Source: Oscillospiraceae bacterium
GTDB taxonomy: Bacteria; Bacillota; Clostridia; Oscillospirales; Oscillospiraceae
Assembly: GCA_009778485.1 (NCBI GenBank)
Contig: WRJQ01000001.1
Location: forward strand, 21,116 to 85,115
Direction of reading: 5' to 3'
Length of the DNA stretch: 64,000 nucleotides
Shown: in pieces, positions 37,572 through 55,018 of the stretch
How positions within the stretch are numbered: the first letter of the stretch is position 1
How the letters are laid out: the number at the start of each line of letters is the position of its first letter
The notes under the pieces: generated by a model
What the model was told of the DNA's origin: nothing
The model's input: the letters and a program-made list of their open reading frames with translations, nothing else
Database searches by the model: none
Made by a program: the position numbers and the translations under genes

Positions 37572-37606
37572 CAATCGGGGGTCGGCAATAGTCCGACTCC
37601 CGATTG
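37572..37606 (+). terminator. Stem-loop downstream of adhesin gene (possible terminator)
   Basis: CAATCGGGGGTCGG-N7-CCGACTCCCGATTG, 14-bp stem with one G.U; no clear T-tract. Confidence 0.55.
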
Positions 37607-37805
37607 CGTAAGCAATATAGATTTAGAGAAACGTAAACAGGAGCAAATGCCCCGTGGCATACAGAAGATACAGATCAACTCATAACCGTAATAGCGACAT
37701 ACGAATCACCCGCCGCCTGCGGGCGGCCCCTCTTCACTAAAGGGCAAGGATTGCTATGAACAGAGCGAAAGCCCAATGGGAGCAGGTGCTGAGACCATGC
37801 GAGAA

Positions 37806-37842
37806 AAAGGGTATCCTGACTGCAACGGCTCGGGTACCCTTT
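37806..37842 (+). other. Stem-loop in adhesin-rpoB intergenic region
   Basis: AAAGGGTATCC-N15-GGGTACCCTTT, 11-bp stem with one G.U. Confidence 0.5.
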
Positions 37843-37890
37843 CATGATACGCAGCATTACTCATTAACAGCCCATGCCGCCCCCAAAAGC

Positions 37891-37918
37891 CAAAACAGGC
37901 GCGTGCGCGCCTGTTTTG
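37891..37918. terminator. Putative bidirectional intrinsic terminator
   Basis: CAAAACAGGCGCG-TG-CGCGCCTGTTTTG, perfect 13-bp stem with A/T flanks. Confidence 0.7.
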
Positions 37919-38002
37919 ACTAGAAAGAGATGCTACATGAATAAAAAAGCAAAGAACTTCGAAGAGACTTCGGAAAAATCATATAAAATTGCGAGAAAAG
38001 AC

Positions 38003-38030
38003 TTGACAGATGAAATTAATGTGGTAGAAT
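38003..38030 (+). promoter_or_regulatory. Predicted rpoBC promoter
   Basis: TTGACA-N16-TAGAAT about 190 nt upstream of the rpoB ATG. Confidence 0.7.
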
Positions 38031-38220
38031 ATATAGTTGTGCGCAAAAATCAACGCATAAACACAACTTTACTCGTGTAGTCTAGCACATATCCTGAAAG
38101 TTGTCAATACATTTATTCTCGATTGTTTACAACTGCGCCGGGCGTGCGCAGAAAACGTCATTGCAATACCGCCGAAACAGACCGCCGATATAGCAAATTA
38201 GCGCGAACAGGGGGATAAGA

Positions 38221-42066
<3,846 letters not shown>

Positions 42067-42092
42067 CCTGAGGGAAAGGAATTGACTTTAAT

Positions 42093-45731
<3,639 letters not shown>

Positions 45732-45738
45732 TGCCTGA

Positions 45739-45929
45739 GTGTCTGTTCAGGTACCCACTACGTAACTATTCAGTGCCACCTTAGTTCGGCCGTTACATCA
45801 CGTTCCTTTCGCTCGAATGCGCATCCATGCGCATACTCGCGCGCTCCGGCATCCATGCCTCCGCTATTCGGAACGTGCCTCACCGAGGCACAGAATAGTT
45901 GCCCCACTACCTCCAGGCGTTACATTTCA
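45739..45929. mobile_element. Nested MITE-like intergenic element (family member A)
   Basis: Shares 23-bp end, 43-bp core and 27-bp arm with the 56758-57011 element (opposite orientation); inner palindromic unit 45762-45902 flanked by CCCACTAC direct repeats. Confidence 0.75.
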
Positions 45930-45943
45930 GATTTTCAAACATA

Positions 45944-45972
45944 TTGACTAATTGTTAATAATGTGTTAATAT
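45944..45972 (+). promoter_or_regulatory. Predicted promoter for rpsL operon
   Basis: TTGACT-N17-TAATAT. Confidence 0.65.
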
Positions 45973-46015
45973 CATGGTTCGACCATACAACACCACTTGA
46001 GAAAGGAGGAAAACG

Positions 46016-46432
46016 ATGCCGACATTCAATCAACTCGTCAGAAAAGGAAGGGAGACGACAGCCTACAAGTCGAACTCCCCGGCCATGCAAAAAGGCCTGA
46101 ACACCCTTAAGAACAGGGAGACAAACCAGTCGTCCCCGCAAAAACGCGGCGTATGCACGGCAGTGCGTACTTCGACGCCCAAGAAACCGAACTCCGCGCT
46201 GAGGAAGATTGCGCGTATCAGGCTCACGAACGGCTATGAAGTAACAGCCTACATACCCGGCGTAGGACACAACCTGCAGGAGCACTCAGTCGTCATGATC
46301 CGCGGCGGAAGGGTAAAGGACCTGCCGGGCGTGCGATACCACGTAATCCGCGGCACTCTTGACACGCAAGGCGTAGCCGACCGCGCGCAGGCTCGCTCGA
46401 AGTACGGCGCGAAAAGGCCCAAGACCAGATAA
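46016..46432 (+). CDS. rpsL: 30S ribosomal protein S12
   Basis: SSPQKRGVC...[30 protein letters not shown]. Confidence 0.98.
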   Translation: MPTFNQLVRKGRETTAYKSNSPAMQKGLNTLKNRETNQSSPQKRGVCTAVRTSTPKKPNSALRKIARIRLTNGYEVTAYIPGVGHNLQEHSVVMIRGGRVKDLPGVRYHVIRGTLDTQGVADRAQARSKYGAKRPKTR

Positions 46433-46611
46433 ACCCCGCAAAGCCCGTCCCCGGGACGGACGGCAGCAGCTACGTACTGTAGATCGGTTATTAATGAAAC
46501 TATCGTTTCGGGTAAGCGCTCTTTATCGCGTTTGCGGGAACAGTACGGGCGATTACCGGGAGAACATCCCGGAGTACCTGTGAAATCATTCATTTGAGGG
46601 AGGGAAGTTGT

Positions 46612-47082
46612 ATGCCCAGAAGAGGCAACGTTCCAAAAAGAGAAGTCCTGCCCGATCCTATGTATAATTCCGTTATGGTGACCAGGCTCATCAACAGCAT
46701 TATGCTCGACGGGAAGAAAGGCGTAGCCCAGAAAGTGGTCTACGGCGCATTCGACATCATCGGCGAAAAGTCAGGGAAGCCGCCGCTGGACGTGTTCACG
46801 ACAGCGCTGGAAAACATTATGCCCACGCTCGAAGTCAAAGCCAGGCGTGTCGGCGGCGCCACGTACCAGGTGCCTATCGAAGTCAGGCCTGACAGGCGCC
46901 AGACGCTCGGGCTCAGGTGGCTCACGAGCTACGCCAGGGCGCGCAACGAGAAAACAATGAGAGAGCGCCTCGCGGGGGAGATCCTCGACGCCTCCAACAG
47001 CGTCGGCGCAGCAGTAAAAAAACGCGAGGATACGCACAAGATGGCGGATTCCAACAAGGCATTCGCACACTACAGGTGGTAA
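46612..47082 (+). CDS. rpsG: 30S ribosomal protein S7
   Basis: [20 protein letters not shown]...[20 protein letters not shown]-type sequence. Confidence 0.97.
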   Translation: MPRRGNVPKREVLPDPMYNSVMVTRLINSIMLDGKKGVAQKVVYGAFDIIGEKSGKPPLDVFTTALENIMPTLEVKARRVGGATYQVPIEVRPDRRQTLGLRWLTSYARARNEKTMRERLAGEILDASNSVGAAVKKREDTHKMADSNKAFAHYRW

Positions 47083-47121
47083 GCTCGAAGGCAAACAAAG
47101 GAATAGGTGAGTTTTTACAAC

Positions 47122-49194
47122 ATGCAACGGCAATATCCGCTTGAAGAAACCCGCAACATCGGCATAATGGCCCACATCGACGCGGGAAAGACGACGACGA
47201 CCGAACGCATCCTTTTCTACACGGGGCGCACGTACAAACTCGGCGAAGTGCACGAAGGCGCCGCCACGATGGACTGGATGGAACAAGAGCAAGAGCGCGG
47301 CATAACGATAACGTCAGCCGCGACTACTTGCTATTGGAACGACCACCGCATCAACATCATAGACACGCCCGGGCACGTCGACTTCACGATGGAAGTCGAA
47401 AGATCCCTGCGAGTCCTTGACGGCGCGGTGGCGGTCTTGTGCGCCAAAGGCGGAGTAGAGCCGCAGTCGGAAACTGTCTGGAGGCAGGCCGACAGGTACG
47501 ACGTGCCGAGGATTATCTATGTAAACAAAATGGACATAGTCGGCGCGGACTTCCACAACGTAATAGCCATGGTCCGCGACAGGCTCAAGGCAAACGCCGT
47601 CGCAATCCAGCTCCCGATAGGCTTCGAAGCGGACTTCAAAGGCATGATCGACCTCATAGAGATGAAGGCCGATATTTACTACGACAACCTCGGGACGGAC
47701 ATGCGCGTCGAGGATATACCGCCGGATATGCTGGAAACCGCGCAAGACTACCGCAACAAGCTCATCGAAGCCGCATCCGAGTATGACGACACGGTACTGG
47801 AAATGTACCTCGAAGGTGCACAGATCCCGAAGGAACTGCTTATAGCCGCTATTCGCAAAGCGACGCTGTCGGCACAAATGATCCCAGTGCTCTGCGGCTC
47901 GTCCTACAGGAACAAAGGCATACAAAAACTCCTCGACGCAATCGTAGACTACCTGCCGTCGCCCGTTGACATTCCTGACATTACAGGAACGAGGCCGGAT
48001 AGCGGCGCGGAAGAGTCGCGCCCGCCGTCTGACGACGCGCCATTCGCAGCGCTTGCATTCAAGATCATGACTGACCCCTTCGTCGGCAAACTATCGTTTT
48101 TCAGGGTGTACTCAGGCTCAGCCGTATCCGGCGACACAGTCTACAACTCGACGAGGGGCCACAAAGAGCGCCTGGGGCGCATATTGCTTATGCACGCCAA
48201 CCACAGGGAGGACGTCGACGCCACGTTCACAGGCGACATTGCCGCCGCTGTAGGCCTCAAGAACACGACGACCGGCGACACGCTATGCAGCGAGAAAAAG
48301 AAAATCGTCCTCGAATCCATGCTTTTCCCCGAACCGGTAATAAGAGTCGCCATAGAACCAAAGACGAAAGCCGGGCAGGAGAAAATGGGGCTCGCGCTTG
48401 CAAAGCTCACGGAGGAAGACCCCACATTCAAGGCGTACTCCGATGAAGATACGGGCCAGACCATCATCGCGGGCATGGGCGAGCTGCACCTGGAGATAAT
48501 CGTCGACAGGCTCCTTCGCGAGTTCAAAGTCGAAGCCAACGTCGGCAAGCCTCAAGTCTCGTACCGTGAGACGATCCTCTCCACGGCCAACGTGGACGTC
48601 AGGCACGTCAGGCAGACAGGCGGCAAGGGCCAGTACGGGCATGTCAAGCTCATCATCGAGCCGAACGAACAAGGCGGCGGCTACCTGTTCATCAACAAAG
48701 TCGTCGGCGGAGCAATACCGAAAGAGTTCATCCCGGCCGTCGACGAGGGAATCAGGGGAGCCATGATGGCCGGCGTCATAGCCGGATACGAGGTAGTCGA
48801 TATTAAAGCTACGCTTTATGACGGCTCGTTCCACGAGGTTGACTCCTCCGAGCTTGCTTTCAGGATTGCCGGCAGCATGGCCTTCAGGGAAGCAATGCTG
48901 AAAGCAGACCCGGTGCTGCTCGAGCCGATAATGAAAGTAGTCGTGACAGTGCCCGAGGACTACATGGGCGACGTCATGGCGGATCTCAACTCGCGCAGGG
49001 GGCAGATAACCGGCATGGAGACTAGGAGCGGCGCCTCGCAGATCAACTCCCTGACCCCGCTTTCAGCCATGTTCGGCTACGCCACGGCGCTGCGCTCCAA
49101 CACGCAGGGCAGGGGCATTTTCGCCATGGAGCCCAGCCACTACGTACAACTGCCTAAGGCAATCCAGGAGGAAATGACCGGCGGCCGCTGGTAA
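47122..49194 (+). CDS. fusA: Elongation factor G (alternative GTG start 47107)
   Basis: [37 protein letters not shown]. Confidence 0.97.
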   Translation: MQRQYPLEETRNIGIMAHIDAGKTTTTERILFYTGRTYKLGEVHEGAATMDWMEQEQERGITITSAATTCYWNDHRINIIDTPGHVDFTMEVERSLRVLDGAVAVLCAKGGVEPQSETVWRQADRYDVPRIIYVNKMDIVGADFHNVIAMVRDRLKANAVAIQLPIGFEADFKGMIDLIEMKADIYYDNLGTDMRVEDIPPDMLETAQDYRNKLIEAASEYDDTVLEMYLEGAQIPKELLIAAIRKATLSAQMIPVLCGSSYRNKGIQKLLDAIVDYLPSPVDIPDITGTRPDSGAEESRPPSDDAPFAALAFKIMTDPFVGKLSFFRVYSGSAVSGDTVYNSTRGHKERLGRILLMHANHREDVDATFTGDIAAAVGLKNTTTGDTLCSEKKKIVLESMLFPEPVIRVAIEPKTKAGQEKMGLALAKLTEEDPTFKAYSDEDTGQTIIAGMGELHLEIIVDRLLREFKVEANVGKPQVSYRETILSTANVDVRHVRQTGGKGQYGHVKLIIEPNEQGGGYLFINKVVGGAIPKEFIPAVDEGIRGAMMAGVIAGYEVVDIKATLYDGSFHEVDSSELAFRIAGSMAFREAMLKADPVLLEPIMKVVVTVPEDYMGDVMADLNSRRGQITGMETRSGASQINSLTPLSAMFGYATALRSNTQGRGIFAMEPSHYVQLPKAIQEEMTGGRW

Positions 49195-49353
49195 GCACTG
49201 TGTTATTATTGGACATCATCTGGACATAAGGATATTGATGGGCTGGTACCCTTTACAGGTGGGAAGGATATCATAGTCTCTCTGTTATCTGGATAACATA
49301 TACGACTATAGTGTGGAAGCTGTCTACATTAGCTAACGGGTTGCGCCACTGCT

Positions 49354-49374
49354 GCAATTCAGGAGGAAATGACC
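49354..49374 (+). repeat. Duplicate of fusA 3'-end segment
   Basis: GCAATTCAGGAGGAAATGACC matches fusA 49159-49179 GCAATCCAGGAGGAAATGACC (20/21). Confidence 0.8.
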
Positions 49375-49408
49375 AAGCATGGATATTTCACACGAATTAC
49401 GAAAGTTC

Positions 49409-49437
49409 TTGCATAATCGGCGATTATGTGCTATAGT
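49409..49437 (+). promoter_or_regulatory. Predicted tuf promoter
   Basis: TTGCAT-N17-TATAGT. Confidence 0.75.
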
Positions 49438-49504
49438 ACTCGCCGTGCCGGAAATAAATTAAGAAAACTCGGCCGAATGGCCATGAACAAGGAGGATCAG
49501 TAAA

Positions 49505-50707
49505 ATGGCAAAGCAAAAGTTTGAAAGAACGAAACCACACGTCAACATTGGTACGATCGGGCATGTTGACCACGGAAAAACGACCCTGACAGCCGCTATA
49601 ACGAAATACCTGAGCTTTCAGGGCAAGGCGAAGTTTGAGGCATATGACTCGATCGACAAAGCCCCTGAAGAACGTGAACGCGGCATTACGATAAATACCG
49701 CGCACGTCGAGTACGAGACAGACGCCCGCCACTACGCGCACGTAGACTGCCCGGGCCACGCCGACTACATCAAGAACATGATAACAGGCGCGGCGCAGAT
49801 GGACGGAGCGGTGCTCGTCATCGCTGCCTCGGACGGCCCTATGGCGCAGACGCGTGAGCACATCCTGCTTGCCCGCCAGGTCGGCGTCCCTGCGATCGTA
49901 GTATTCCTCAACAAGGCTGACCAGGTAGACGACGATGAGCTCATGGAACTCGTCGAGATGGAAGTCCGCGAACTCCTCACTAAGTATGAGTTCCCGGGCG
50001 ACGATATCCCGATCATCAAAGGCAGCGCCCTGCACGCGCTGGAGTCAGAGTCGACAGACTTCTCCGCACCCGAGTACGACTGCATCAAGGAACTCATGGA
50101 CGCAGTCGACGAGTACATTCCGACTCCGGAGCGCAAATCCGACCTTCCGTTCCTGATGTCCGTTGAAGATGTCTTCACGATAACAGGGCGCGGAACGGTC
50201 GCGACCGGCCGTGTCGAGCGCGGCAAGATCACGATGAACGAAAAGGTCCAAATCGTCGGCCTAATGGATGAGCCTCGCGAGACAGTCGTTACCGGCATTG
50301 AGATGTTCCGCAAGCTGCTCGACTATGCCGAGGCGGGCGACAACATCGGCACGCTGCTCAGAGGCATCGCGAAGACCGAAGTCGAAAGGGGCCAGGTCAT
50401 CGCCAAGCCCGGGAGCATCAAGCCCTACAAGAAGTTCAGGGGCCAGGTTTACGTCCTGACCAAGGACGAGGGCGGGCGCCACACGCCGTTCTTCAACAAC
50501 TACCGCCCGCAGTTCTACTTCCGCACGACTGACGTCACCGGCGTCATCAACCTGCCGGAGGGCGTCGAGATGTGCATGCCCGGCGACAACATCGAGATGG
50601 ACGTCGAGCTCATCACCCCGATCGCCATCGAGGCCGGCCTCCGCTTCGCTATCCGCGAAGGCGGGCGCACAGTCGGTTCCGGAGTCGTCATCGGCATCAA
50701 CGAGTAA
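49505..50707 (+). CDS. tuf: Elongation factor Tu
   Basis: [43 protein letters not shown] aaggagg. Confidence 0.98.
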   Translation: MAKQKFERTKPHVNIGTIGHVDHGKTTLTAAITKYLSFQGKAKFEAYDSIDKAPEERERGITINTAHVEYETDARHYAHVDCPGHADYIKNMITGAAQMDGAVLVIAASDGPMAQTREHILLARQVGVPAIVVFLNKADQVDDDELMELVEMEVRELLTKYEFPGDDIPIIKGSALHALESESTDFSAPEYDCIKELMDAVDEYIPTPERKSDLPFLMSVEDVFTITGRGTVATGRVERGKITMNEKVQIVGLMDEPRETVVTGIEMFRKLLDYAEAGDNIGTLLRGIAKTEVERGQVIAKPGSIKPYKKFRGQVYVLTKDEGGRHTPFFNNYRPQFYFRTTDVTGVINLPEGVEMCMPGDNIEMDVELITPIAIEAGLRFAIREGGRTVGSGVVIGINE

Positions 50708-50722
50708 TTTTCCACGATATCT

Positions 50723-50885
50723 AGTAGTGCGATTCCGAAATAGCGGTGTAAAGATTGCGGTGGATATTTTCGTCCGGCTAGGCGAAAGACCGCAGGAATA
50801 TCGGTGCTATTTCAAGGGCTTTCAACGAAGCCGGACGGAAAAAGATGCCACAAGATTTGCATTGTTATTTCGGAATCGCACTACT
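50723..50885. mobile_element. 163-bp snap-back MITE-like palindrome
   Basis: Perfect 20-bp terminal inverted repeats AGTAGTGCGATTCCGAAATA / TATTTCGGAATCGCACTACT plus imperfect inner complementarity (TCGTCCGGCT / AGCCGGACGG). Confidence 0.85.
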
Positions 50886-50890
50886 TGTAT

Positions 50891-50915
50891 CGAACCGCCC
50901 GCTCCGGGCGGTTCG
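50891..50915 (+). terminator. Intrinsic terminator downstream of tuf
   Basis: CGAACCGCCCG-CTC-CGGGCGGTTCG followed by TGTTT. Confidence 0.8.
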
Positions 50916-50956
50916 TGTTTGATATCCAACCCATTACAGAAATTTTACGAAAGTTA

Positions 50957-50985
50957 TTGAAAAGTGCGGCTGTATGAGTTATTAT
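50957..50985 (+). promoter_or_regulatory. Predicted promoter for CdaR/PucR-like regulator
   Basis: TTGAAA-N17-TATTAT. Confidence 0.65.
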
Positions 50986-51064
50986 GTATTTTACATAAAA
51001 ACTTCACATAAACGCACATAGTCAAAATGCCAAAACGTGCGCTGTGAACCGGGAGGGCGGCTTC

Positions 51065-52153
51065 GTGTCGAGCAGGATATTTCAAAGCGTAATACTACAA
51101 ATGAAAGACGCAACGCAGCGGCTGATCGGCGTGGCCGATCCTGATGGGATGGTAGTCGCAAGCAGCGACTTATCGATCATCGGCACGAATATCGGCTTTG
51201 TCCCGGTAATAGCCGACGAAACCGGGGACAAAATCTTCAAAGACGCCGGCAGAACCTATAGGACGCTCGGGACAGCCGCCAGCGAGGACTACTCCGTATT
51301 CGCGGAAGGCGAGGACGACCTCGCCAGGACGATCTGCATGATGGCGGTCATAGCGATCAACGAAGCGGGAGTCTACTTTGAGGAGAACCACGACAAACGC
51401 ACGTTCGTAAAGAACATCATCTCCGAGAACATTCTGCCGGGCGACATCTACGTGCGCGCCAAGGAACTGCACTTCGCTTCCGACGTCATGCGCGGGGTAC
51501 TCGTCGTGCGCCACTCTGCGCCAATAGACATATCGGCGGTCGAGCTGATACAAGAAATCTTCCCGGACAAGCAGCACGACTTCGTCATATCTGTCAGCGA
51601 CACCGATATCGCGCTGATCAAAGAACTGCCCCCATCGGGCGACCAGAAGTACCTCTACAAAATGGCGGAGATGATCGACCAGAAGCTCGAGTCCGAACTC
51701 GCGCTAAGGACACTCATTGGCATTGGCACGCCGGCGCGACAGCTTCGCGAACTCGCGGACAGGTACAAAGAAGCGCTCGTATCGATCGAAGTCGGCAGGG
51801 TTTTCGACGCCGACAAAGCGATAATCAGCTACGAGAGCCTGGGAATCGGGAGGCTTATTTACCAACTGCCTACCACCCTGTGCGAAATGTTCCTGCTCGA
51901 AGTATTCAAAAAGAACCCAATCGAAGCGCTCGACCACGAGACGCTCTTCACCATTGACAAGTTCTTTGAGAACAGCCTGAACGTCTCGGAGACATCGAGG
52001 AAGTTGTTCGTACACAGGAACACCCTTGTCTACAGGCTCGAGAAAATCAAGAAAATAACGGGGCTTGATCTGCGCGAGTTTGACCACGCGATTATATTCA
52101 AAGTCGCGCTCATGGTAAAAAAATACCTGGTCTCACAGGAGACGAAGTTCTAA
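51065..52153 (+). CDS. CdaR/PucR family transcriptional regulator
   Basis: N-terminal sugar-diacid recognition-like region, C-terminal HTH LNVSETSRKLFVHRNTLVYRLEKIKKITGLDLR; GGGAGGG SD before GTG 51065. Confidence 0.8.
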   Translation: MSSRIFQSVILQMKDATQRLIGVADPDGMVVASSDLSIIGTNIGFVPVIADETGDKIFKDAGRTYRTLGTAASEDYSVFAEGEDDLARTICMMAVIAINEAGVYFEENHDKRTFVKNIISENILPGDIYVRAKELHFASDVMRGVLVVRHSAPIDISAVELIQEIFPDKQHDFVISVSDTDIALIKELPPSGDQKYLYKMAEMIDQKLESELALRTLIGIGTPARQLRELADRYKEALVSIEVGRVFDADKAIISYESLGIGRLIYQLPTTLCEMFLLEVFKKNPIEALDHETLFTIDKFFENSLNVSETSRKLFVHRNTLVYRLEKIKKITGLDLREFDHAIIFKVALMVKKYLVSQETKF

Positions 52154-52842
52154 TGATTAAAATGACCGACGTTTTCAAAGTCTACGATAAAGGCATCAAG
52201 GCGCTCAAAGGCGTCACATTTACGTTGAACGACGGGGAGTTCGCTTTCCTTGTCGGACCCTCCGGCTCGGGGAAGTCCACGATCATCAAGCTGCTCAACG
52301 GAGAGATCGCCCCCACTGACGGGGCTGTGATGGTCAACGGCTACAACATGAACAAAATAAAGATGCGCAAGATGCCCTACCTGAGGCGCACGCTGGGCGT
52401 TGTTTTCCAGGACCTGCGGCTTATCAACGAGAAAACAGTCTACGAGAACGTCGCGTTCGCCATGCGCGTTATAGGCGCGACCAACAAAGAAATACGCGCG
52501 CGCGTGCCGTACATACTCAAGCTGGTGGGGCTGGAGCATAAGACAGGCATGACGCCGCCCGAACTGTCGGGAGGCGAGAAACAGAGGGTCGCCATTGCCA
52601 GGGCCCTGGTCAACGACCCCCAGCTTATAATCGCGGACGAGCCGACAAGCGACCTCGACCCCGCGCGCAAACTTGAGATATTCATGCTGCTGCAGGAAAT
52701 CAACAAGCTTGGGACTACCGTGTTTGTCGTAACGCACGAAAAGACGATCGTGGACAGGCTTTCAGAAAGGGTCATCGCGATCGACGGCGGCCGTATCATC
52801 AGCGACGGCATGGATGGGTACTATAACTATGAAGTTGAGTAG
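52153..52842 (+). CDS. ftsE: Cell division ATP-binding protein FtsE
   Basis: VGPSGSGKSTIIKLL, LSGGEKQRVAIARAL, ADEPTSDLDP; followed by ftsX. Confidence 0.93.
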   Translation: MIKMTDVFKVYDKGIKALKGVTFTLNDGEFAFLVGPSGSGKSTIIKLLNGEIAPTDGAVMVNGYNMNKIKMRKMPYLRRTLGVVFQDLRLINEKTVYENVAFAMRVIGATNKEIRARVPYILKLVGLEHKTGMTPPELSGGEKQRVAIARALVNDPQLIIADEPTSDLDPARKLEIFMLLQEINKLGTTVFVVTHEKTIVDRLSERVIAIDGGRIISDGMDGYYNYEVE

Positions 52843-53719
52843 AAACCGGACGGGGTATTACATAAAAGAAGGCGTCGTCAGCATCTTCACGCACGGCTTG
52901 ATGTCATTCGCTTCCGTGTGCATTATCGTGGCCTTTTTGATTATTATGGGCTCTTTCGCCCTCATCGCCCTCAACATTAACGCCGTAGTCGGCGAATTGG
53001 AAAACGAGAACATAATCCTCGTCTACATAGACGAGCACCTGACAGAAAATGAAGCGCGCGCGATCGGGACCAGGCTGCTGGCGACGCCAAACGTAACAAG
53101 CGCACGCTTTATCACGCGCGAGGAAGCGCTCACTGCCTTCATTGGCAGGTACGAGAATACCGAACGATTCAAGGACGTCGACGCGACATGGCTCAGGCAT
53201 CGCTATAACGTATTCGTAGAGGACATCGAACTGATATCGCAGACCCGAGACGACCTGGCGGACATCTACGGCGTCGCGAAGGCCACGGCGAACCTGAGGA
53301 TCGCGCAGGGGCTGGTGACTCTGCGCAACATCGTCAGCGGGGCTTCGGTAATCATCGTGGCCGTGCTGCTCGTCATATCGCTTTTTATCATGTCGAACAC
53401 AATCAAGCTGGCTGCGTTCGAGCGGCGCGAGGAGATCGCCATCATGAAGATGGTCGGGGCGACGAACTCGTTCATCCGCTGGCCGTTCATCTATGAGGGG
53501 TTCATTCTCGGAGTGTTTGGCTCCTCAGCGGCATTCGCGGCTTTATGGGCGCTCTACGGGCTGGTCGCGGACAGGGCCATTGACGTAGAGTCGGGGCTTA
53601 TAAGCCTGATCTCGTTTTCGACGGTATCGGTGCCGTTGTTCGTCGTGTTCACCGTCATTGGTTTCGGGGTCGGCGTGGGCGGCTGCGGCATGGCGCTCAA
53701 CAGATACTTGAAAGTGTAA
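52829..53719 (+). CDS. ftsX: Cell division protein FtsX
   Basis: YYIKEGVVSIFTHGLMSFASV; four predicted TM segments; overlaps ftsE. Confidence 0.93.
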   Translation: MKLSRNRTGYYIKEGVVSIFTHGLMSFASVCIIVAFLIIMGSFALIALNINAVVGELENENIILVYIDEHLTENEARAIGTRLLATPNVTSARFITREEALTAFIGRYENTERFKDVDATWLRHRYNVFVEDIELISQTRDDLADIYGVAKATANLRIAQGLVTLRNIVSGASVIIVAVLLVISLFIMSNTIKLAAFERREEIAIMKMVGATNSFIRWPFIYEGFILGVFGSSAAFAALWALYGLVADRAIDVESGLISLISFSTVSVPLFVVFTVIGFGVGVGGCGMALNRYLKV

Positions 53720-53800
53720 AGCGCATAACTCATGGGATTGCGGCTCGGAGGCCGCAATGACGAGAAGAGTGCTGAACAGAAGCAAAGAAGGATTTTTGTC

Positions 53801-55018
53801 ATGAAGAAAAAACGGGCTGTAAGAATAGTCGCGCTCATATTAATATTAATAATGGGGCTTTCGTTCCTCATCGCCGCGATCGACGCATTGACCGCGAGAG
53901 CCGACGTCTCGCAAGCGCAAATCGACAGGCTGCGCGAGCAAAAAAAGGACTATGAGAAGAGAAGGCAGGAAATCCAGTCTCATATAAACACCATCGAGTA
54001 CGAGAAGATGACGGAAATCGCCAAGAAGAAGATACTTGACGACCGCATAATGCTCACAGGGCTCGAGATCGAAAACATAAACGAGACGATCGAGCAGTAC
54101 ATCGACCTCATAGCCCAAAAGGAAATCGAAGTCACCAAAGCAAAGCAACGTGAAGACGCCCAGCTCGCGGACTATAAAGAGCGCGTGCGCGACATGGAAG
54201 AAAACGGCGTCATAACATACCTCGAGATCATCTTCGACTCAACCAGCTTCACTGACCTTCTTGCGCGCGTCGACTTTGTCACGGACATTATGAGCGCGGA
54301 CGAGACGAAATACTTCAAGCTCATCGACGCCAGGGAAGAGACTATTGCCGCAAAAGAAGACCTTGAACATACGAAGACGGAGCTGGAAGACGAGCGCATC
54401 AACCTGGTGATAAAAGAAAGCGACCTCGCGGAGCAGCTCGAAGAGGCCAACGCCTTGATCGCCGGCATCGAAGCGACGCTTGAAGCGGAGAACGAGCTTT
54501 ACAACTCAACCCTGGACGAAGAGAAAAAAGTCCAGGCTGAGATCAACAAAAAAGTCGAAGAACTGCGCAGGCAGCAGGAAAAAGCCGCTGCTGCCGCAGT
54601 AAAAGGCACAGGCAGCCTGATGTGGCCGACGCCTTCCTCGAACGTCGTGACGAGCGGGTTCGGAAACAGGATGCACCCGGTATACAGGGTACTCAGGCAG
54701 CACACCGGGATCGACATCGCAGCAGGCTACGGCGCAAAGGTGCTCGCGGCGGACTCCGGGAGCGTCCTGACCTCTGCGTACAGCTCCTCCTACGGCAACT
54801 ATGTAGTGCTCAACCACGGCAACGGCGTCACGACCCTTTACGCGCATTTGAGCTCAAGAAGCGTCAGCGCGGGCCAGTCCGTGACCAAAGGGCAGCAGAT
54901 AGGCCTCGTCGGCTCGACCGGCGTATCGACAGGCGCGCACCTGCATTATGAAGTATCCGTCGGCGGGCAGCGCGTGAATCCGCTGCAGTACTACTCTCAA
55001 TATGTCTTTTCCGGATAG
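53801..55018 (+). CDS. Coiled-coil M23 murein hydrolase (EnvC/PcsB-like, FtsEX partner)
   Basis: Signal/TM start, long coiled coil, LytM domain with RMHPVYRVLRQHTGIDIAA and THLHYEV-type GAHLHYEV. Confidence 0.88.
   Translation: MKKKRAVRIVALILILIMGLSFLIAAIDALTARADVSQAQIDRLREQKKDYEKRRQEIQSHINTIEYEKMTEIAKKKILDDRIMLTGLEIENINETIEQYIDLIAQKEIEVTKAKQREDAQLADYKERVRDMEENGVITYLEIIFDSTSFTDLLARVDFVTDIMSADETKYFKLIDAREETIAAKEDLEHTKTELEDERINLVIKESDLAEQLEEANALIAGIEATLEAENELYNSTLDEEKKVQAEINKKVEELRRQQEKAAAAAVKGTGSLMWPTPSSNVVTSGFGNRMHPVYRVLRQHTGIDIAAGYGAKVLAADSGSVLTSAYSSSYGNYVVLNHGNGVTTLYAHLSSRSVSAGQSVTKGQQIGLVGSTGVSTGAHLHYEVSVGGQRVNPLQYYSQYVFSG

Noticed and set aside
37937-38080. Possible 47-aa small ORF (MNKKAKNFEETSEKSY...) before rpoB
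   Set aside because: Overlaps the predicted rpoB promoter (TTGACA/TAGAAT) and shows no recognisable similarity; left uncalled without expression evidence.
46130-46350. Streptomycin-resistance substitutions in rpsL
   Set aside because: [11 protein letters not shown] and RVKDLPG keep the wild-type lysines.
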